Origin: Pseudonocardia sp. ICBG1293
GTDB taxonomy: Bacteria > Actinomycetota > Actinomycetes > Mycobacteriales > Pseudonocardiaceae
Assembly (NCBI RefSeq): GCF_020131355.1
Contig: NZ_JAHLEL010000006.1
Location: 310,001-374,000, forward strand
Reading direction: 5' to 3'
Length of the DNA: 64,000 nucleotides
Shown here one piece after another: positions 61,126 through 64,000 of this stretch (position 1 is the stretch's first letter; each line of letters opens with the position of its first letter). The position numbers and the translations under genes were made by a program. The notes beneath the pieces are model-generated. The model was not told the DNA's origin, searched no databases, and worked only from the letters and a program-made list of their open reading frames with translations.

Positions 61126-61872
61126 TCAGCGAATGACCCCCGCGCGCATGGCGAGCGCGACCATCTGGGCGCGGTCGCCGGTGCCGAGCTTGCGGCCGAT
61201 CCGGGAGAGGTGGCTCTTCACCGTGAGGGCGGAGAGGTTCAGGGCCTCACCGATCTCCTTGTTCGACTGGCCGTCCGCGACGAGCTGCAGCACCTCGACC
61301 TCGCGGGCCGAGAGCTCCCGCGGGGTGTTGTCGGTGCCCGGCACGCGGGATCCGGTGGCCAGCAGCGGGGCGACCGTCGGGTCGGCGTAGACGCCGCCGT
61401 CGAGCACCCGCTTGACGCCGTCGGTCACGACCGAGGGCGACGCCGACTTGAGCAGGTACGCCTGCGCGCCCGCCTGGAACGCCGACCGGACCGCGTACGG
61501 GTCGTCCGAGGAGGCGAGCACGACCAGCCGGTTCCAGCCGAGCGAGCGGAGTTCGCTGACCAGGTCCAGGCCGCTGCCGTCCGGCAGGGACAGGTCCAGG
61601 ATCGCCAGGTCGCAGGGACCCGCGGCGTGGGCGCGTGCCCGTGCCTCGGTGACCGAGGCGGCCTCGTGCACGGTGCCCGCCCCCATGGAGCGCAGCCGCC
61701 CGGCGATCGCCTCCCGGAGCGGCGGGTGGTCGTCCACGACGAGAACCGTGAACAGCTCCTCCCGCGGCTGCGGGACGATCCCCGGCGAGAGCGCTGCTCC
61801 ACCGATCGGAGCGCCACCTGCGGTGGTGCTGCCGGAGCTCTGCGCCGGCACTTGCTGGCCAAGTACAGCCAC
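61126..61872 (-). CDS. LuxR/NarL-type response regulator
   Basis: 248 residues. A ~38-residue Gly/Ser/Ala-rich leader precedes the receiver (FTVLVVDDHPPLREAIAGRL; LAILDLSLPDGSGLDLV with phospho-Asp; VVLASSDDPYAV; Lys in YLLKSASP). The output domain is RELSAREVEVLQLVADGQSNKEIGEALNLSALTVKSHLSRIGRKLG near 185-230. No kinase is adjacent. The gene order ribonuclease D, regulator, DUF3000, hemE is common in actinobacteria. GTG at 61872. It has a 232-bp A/T-richer upstream region with inverted repeats. Confidence 0.9.
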   Translation of the reverse strand: MAVLGQQVPAQSSGSTTAGGAPIGGAALSPGIVPQPREELFTVLVVDDHPPLREAIAGRLRSMGAGTVHEAASVTEARARAHAAGPCDLAILDLSLPDGSGLDLVSELRSLGWNRLVVLASSDDPYAVRSAFQAGAQAYLLKSASPSVVTDGVKRVLDGGVYADPTVAPLLATGSRVPGTDNTPRELSAREVEVLQLVADGQSNKEIGEALNLSALTVKSHLSRIGRKLGTGDRAQMVALAMRAGVIR

Positions 61873-62016
61873 GTCGTCAACCTTCCTGGAGTCGGTCGTA
61901 CGCCCCCGACCAACACCGGAACCCGAGGGACGGAGAGTGGCGCTCGGCCGCCCGGGCGGGTGCCATGGAAGAGATGGTATCCCTCCATGCGGCCTAACGT
62001 CTGGTGTGCATTCGTC

Positions 62017-62080
62017 TTTCCGGCTCGGAAAGTTACATGCATGTGGGCGCGGTCCCACCCCTCCGGGTGAAACTTTTCCG
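62017..62080. promoter_or_regulatory. Inverted repeats upstream of the LuxR-type regulator
   Basis: TTTCCG-GCT-CGGAAA (62017-62031) is a perfect inverted repeat. Its right half, CGGAAAGTT, is repeated inverted as AACTTTTCCG (62071-62080), with ATGCATG between. Three TTTCCG-type half sites in 64 bp of an otherwise GC-rich window suggest an operator cluster, possibly autoregulatory. The remaining gap 61873-62104 holds nothing else recognised. Confidence 0.45.
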
Positions 62081-62104
62081 ACGTGTGCCGCTGACCTGCG
62101 ACGT

Positions 62105-62722
62105 TCAGCCGGGTGATCGGCTCAACGGTACTGCGCCGACCGGCGGCAGACCCGCGGCGGTCGACACGAGGGAGGCGAACGCGACGGCGTGTCGGGCCAG
62201 ATCCCCGTCGCTCTCCGTGGGCGACCAGGAGGCGCGCAGCTCGACGTCGTCCTCCCGCGGCGGCTCCTCGCCGGGGCCGCCGCCTCCGCTCAGCCCACCG
62301 AAGCGGACCGAGGAGGTCTGGGTGACGGTGCCGCCCAGCGCGGTGAACCCGGCGCCGGCGTGCTCGAGCGCGTCGGTCAGCCAGGACCAGCCGATCCGCG
62401 GGAGCATGTCGTCGCCGAGCTGGCCGGGCTCGAGCCGGGCCTGTACGAAGCAGACCAGCCGGAAGGTGCCCTCCCAGCGTTCCTGGCCGTCGGGGTCGTG
62501 CAGCAGGATCAGCCGGCCGGAGGTGTCCGGCTCGTCGAGGTCGTCGGTCCCGTCGCCGCGGTGTCCGATGTCGGCCTCGACGCTGGTCGCCCAGCTGAAC
62601 GGCGCGAGCCGGGGTGGGGCCTCGAGCGACCGCACCACGAGCTCCGGGCGCGGTCGGACCGACGCGAGCGAGCGGACCGCACTGCGGAACGCTGCTGGTG
62701 GTGGTGAGTTCGGGTCCGGCAC
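62105..62722 (-). CDS. DUF3000 family protein
   Basis: 205 residues. [40 protein letters not shown] near 12-51 (key features: APFSWA), [27 protein letters not shown] near 67-93 and [30 protein letters not shown] near 110-139 match the actinobacterial DUF3000 family, usually encoded beside hemE. Function unknown. TAGAGT lies 8 nt before the GTG at 62722: leaderless-type. Divergent from hemE. Confidence 0.88.
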   Translation of the reverse strand: MPDPNSPPPAAFRSAVRSLASVRPRPELVVRSLEAPPRLAPFSWATSVEADIGHRGDGTDDLDEPDTSGRLILLHDPDGQERWEGTFRLVCFVQARLEPGQLGDDMLPRIGWSWLTDALEHAGAGFTALGGTVTQTSSVRFGGLSGGGGPGEEPPREDDVELRASWSPTESDGDLARHAVAFASLVSTAAGLPPVGAVPLSRSPG

Positions 62723-62817
62723 GGCGTCGGACTCTAGGGTGCGATACCCGTCGTACCTGGCAGGCGCGCCGGGGCGCCCGCGCACCGGGCCGGTCCGCGT
62801 GGGACCATCCGGAGGTC

Positions 62818-63912
62818 ATGACTGCAGGCATCGTCTCCGCGCCCCCCGCCCGCCGCGACCTCGCGGGGGCACCGTTCCTCGACGCGGCCCGGGGCGTGAC
62901 CCCCTCCCGGCTGCCGGTCTGGTTCATGCGTCAGGCGGGCCGGTCGCTGCCGGAGTACCGGGCCCTGCGTCGGGACAACGCGATGCTCGAGGCGTGCCTG
63001 ACGCCGGACCTGACCTGCGAGATCACCCTGCAGCCGGTCCGCAGGCACGACATGGACGCGGCCATCCTGTTCTCCGACATCGTGGTGCCGCTGTACCTGG
63101 CCGGCATCGGGGTGGACATCGTGCCGGGGACCGGTCCGGTGGTGGACTCGCCGGTCCGCACCGCCGCCGACGTCGACGCCCTGCCCGAGCTCGCACCGGA
63201 GCAGGTGGCGCGCGTCACCGAGGCGATCGGCCTGCTGCTGCCGGAGCTGGGCCGGGTCCCGCTGATCGGTTTCGCGGGGGCGCCGTTCACCCTCGCCTCC
63301 TACCTGATCGAGGGCGGGCCGAGCCGCAACCACGAGCGGACCAAGGCCCTCATGCGCTCCGCGCCGGAGGTCTGGCACGCCCTGCTCGGCAAGCTCGCCG
63401 TGCTCACCGGCACGTTCCTGCAGCAGCAGGTCGCGGCCGGGGTCGACGCGGTGCAGCTGTTCGACTCCTGGGCCGGTGCCCTGTCCGAGCGCGACTACCG
63501 GGAGTTCGTGCTGCCGCACTCGGCGACCGTGCTCGGGGCGCTGGCCGGGGCCGGGGTACCGCGGATCCACTTCGGGGTCGGCACCGCCGAGCTCCTGGGC
63601 GCGATGACCGACGCCGGCGCCGACGTGATCGGCGTCGACTGGCGGACCCCGCTCGACGTCGCCGCCCGCCGCGCCGGGGGAGCGGTGCCCGTGCAGGGCA
63701 ACCTCGACCCGGCCGTGCTGTTCGCCGGCCAGGACGCCGTCGACGCCGAGGTCGTGCGGATCGCCGCCGAGGGCGCCCGCACCCCCGGTCACGTGTTCAA
63801 CCTCGGCCACGGGGTCCTGCCGCCCACCGACCCGGACGCGATCACCCGCACCGTCGAGACGGTGCACGCCCAGCCCGTGGCCGGGCCGACGGGCGACCGC
63901 ACCCCGCGATGA
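62818..63912 (+). CDS. hemE: Uroporphyrinogen decarboxylase
   Basis: Decarboxylates the four acetates of uroporphyrinogen III to give coproporphyrinogen III. 364 residues. Signatures: [19 protein letters not shown] near 35-53, [12 protein letters not shown] near 82-93 with the key Asp, [17 protein letters not shown] near 152-168, and [15 protein letters not shown] near 330-344. ATG follows GGAGG with a 1-2-nt short spacer. Stop overlaps the next gene's ATG (ATGA): hemE-hemY unit, matching the coproporphyrin-dependent haem route of actinobacteria. Confidence 0.97.
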   Translation: MTAGIVSAPPARRDLAGAPFLDAARGVTPSRLPVWFMRQAGRSLPEYRALRRDNAMLEACLTPDLTCEITLQPVRRHDMDAAILFSDIVVPLYLAGIGVDIVPGTGPVVDSPVRTAADVDALPELAPEQVARVTEAIGLLLPELGRVPLIGFAGAPFTLASYLIEGGPSRNHERTKALMRSAPEVWHALLGKLAVLTGTFLQQQVAAGVDAVQLFDSWAGALSERDYREFVLPHSATVLGALAGAGVPRIHFGVGTAELLGAMTDAGADVIGVDWRTPLDVAARRAGGAVPVQGNLDPAVLFAGQDAVDAEVVRIAAEGARTPGHVFNLGHGVLPPTDPDAITRTVETVHAQPVAGPTGDRTPR

Positions 63913-64000
63913 CCCGCGTCGCCGTCGTCGGCGGCGGGGTCTCCGGGCTGGCCTGCGCGCACCGGCTGCGGACACTGCTGGGCCCGGCCGCGGAGATCGT
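63909..64000 (+). CDS. hemY: Protoporphyrinogen/coproporphyrinogen oxidase, N-terminal fragment
   Basis: Only about 30 residues are inside the window: [20 protein letters not shown] then [10 protein letters not shown]. The GGGVSGL dinucleotide-binding loop and position right after hemE, overlapping its stop, indicate the FAD-dependent HemY/HemG-type oxidase of haem synthesis. Other FAD oxidases share this start, so the call rests on gene order. Confidence 0.8.
   Translation, partial: MTRVAVVGGGVSGLACAHRLRTLLGPAAEI

Overview
The window is very GC-rich, gene-dense DNA with GTG/ATG starts and many 4-base start/stop overlaps. It reads as a chromosomal segment of a high-GC actinomycete. PriA in place of separate HisA/TrpF, F420-type enzymes, the TreX-TreY-TreZ route, DUF3000 beside hemE, and the his and trp gene orders point to the Pseudonocardiaceae (Pseudonocardia-like). 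The family assignment is inference; no rRNA or tRNA gene was seen.

Layout. 1-2200: end of nadB and nadC (NAD synthesis). 3534-6612: hisD-hisC-hisB. 6648-11622: an accessory block that splits the histidine genes. It holds an LLM flavin monooxygenase, a CaiB-type CoA transferase, a frameshifted IclR regulator, a MarR/hydrolase divergent pair and two gene relics. 11767-16789: hisH, then three minus-strand genes (DUF1707, SDR, Nei-type glycosylase), then priA-hisF-hisI. 17041-21790: a DUF2236 protein, a membrane-protein pair opposite a NarL-type two-component system, and a TetR regulator. 21848-26694: trpE, a Trp-linked membrane protein, trpC, then directly lgt and DUF2461; trpB and trpA are not between trpC and lgt. 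27014-33409: M28 lipoprotein peptidase, VanZ-like protein, pyk (frameshifted), thioesterase, dienelactone hydrolase, metY and a CoA-binding protein. 33404-37720: small proteins, a DUF418 membrane protein and mdh, flanked by two unusual minisatellite arrays. 37747-49152: a carbohydrate ABC transporter operon and treZ, treY, treX. 49322-55321: PPOX protein, HIT protein, histidine phosphatase, MFS exporter and two convergent membrane diguanylate cyclases, the first damaged. 55322-55978: a non-coding-looking gap with two tandem hexapeptide cistrons. 55979-64000: dxs coupled to an OmpR-type two-component system, ribonuclease D, a LuxR-type response regulator, DUF3000, hemE and the start of the protoporphyrinogen oxidase gene.

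The most striking observation is in 55500-55870. Two 21-nt cistrons, each with an AAGGAG Shine-Dalgarno, both encode MRNWGW followed by TGA. They differ only at synonymous positions (GTG/ATG start, CGC/CGT Arg). A 17-bp palindrome lies upstream and a strong hairpin follows. I cannot match this to a described system.

Several genes are broken by single-base or short deletions (IclR, pyk, diguanylate cyclase 1, possibly DUF1707); some may be sequencing errors in G/C runs. Many operon-leading genes have a TANNNT-like -10 box 6-8 nt before the start codon and no Shine-Dalgarno, which suggests widespread leaderless transcripts.
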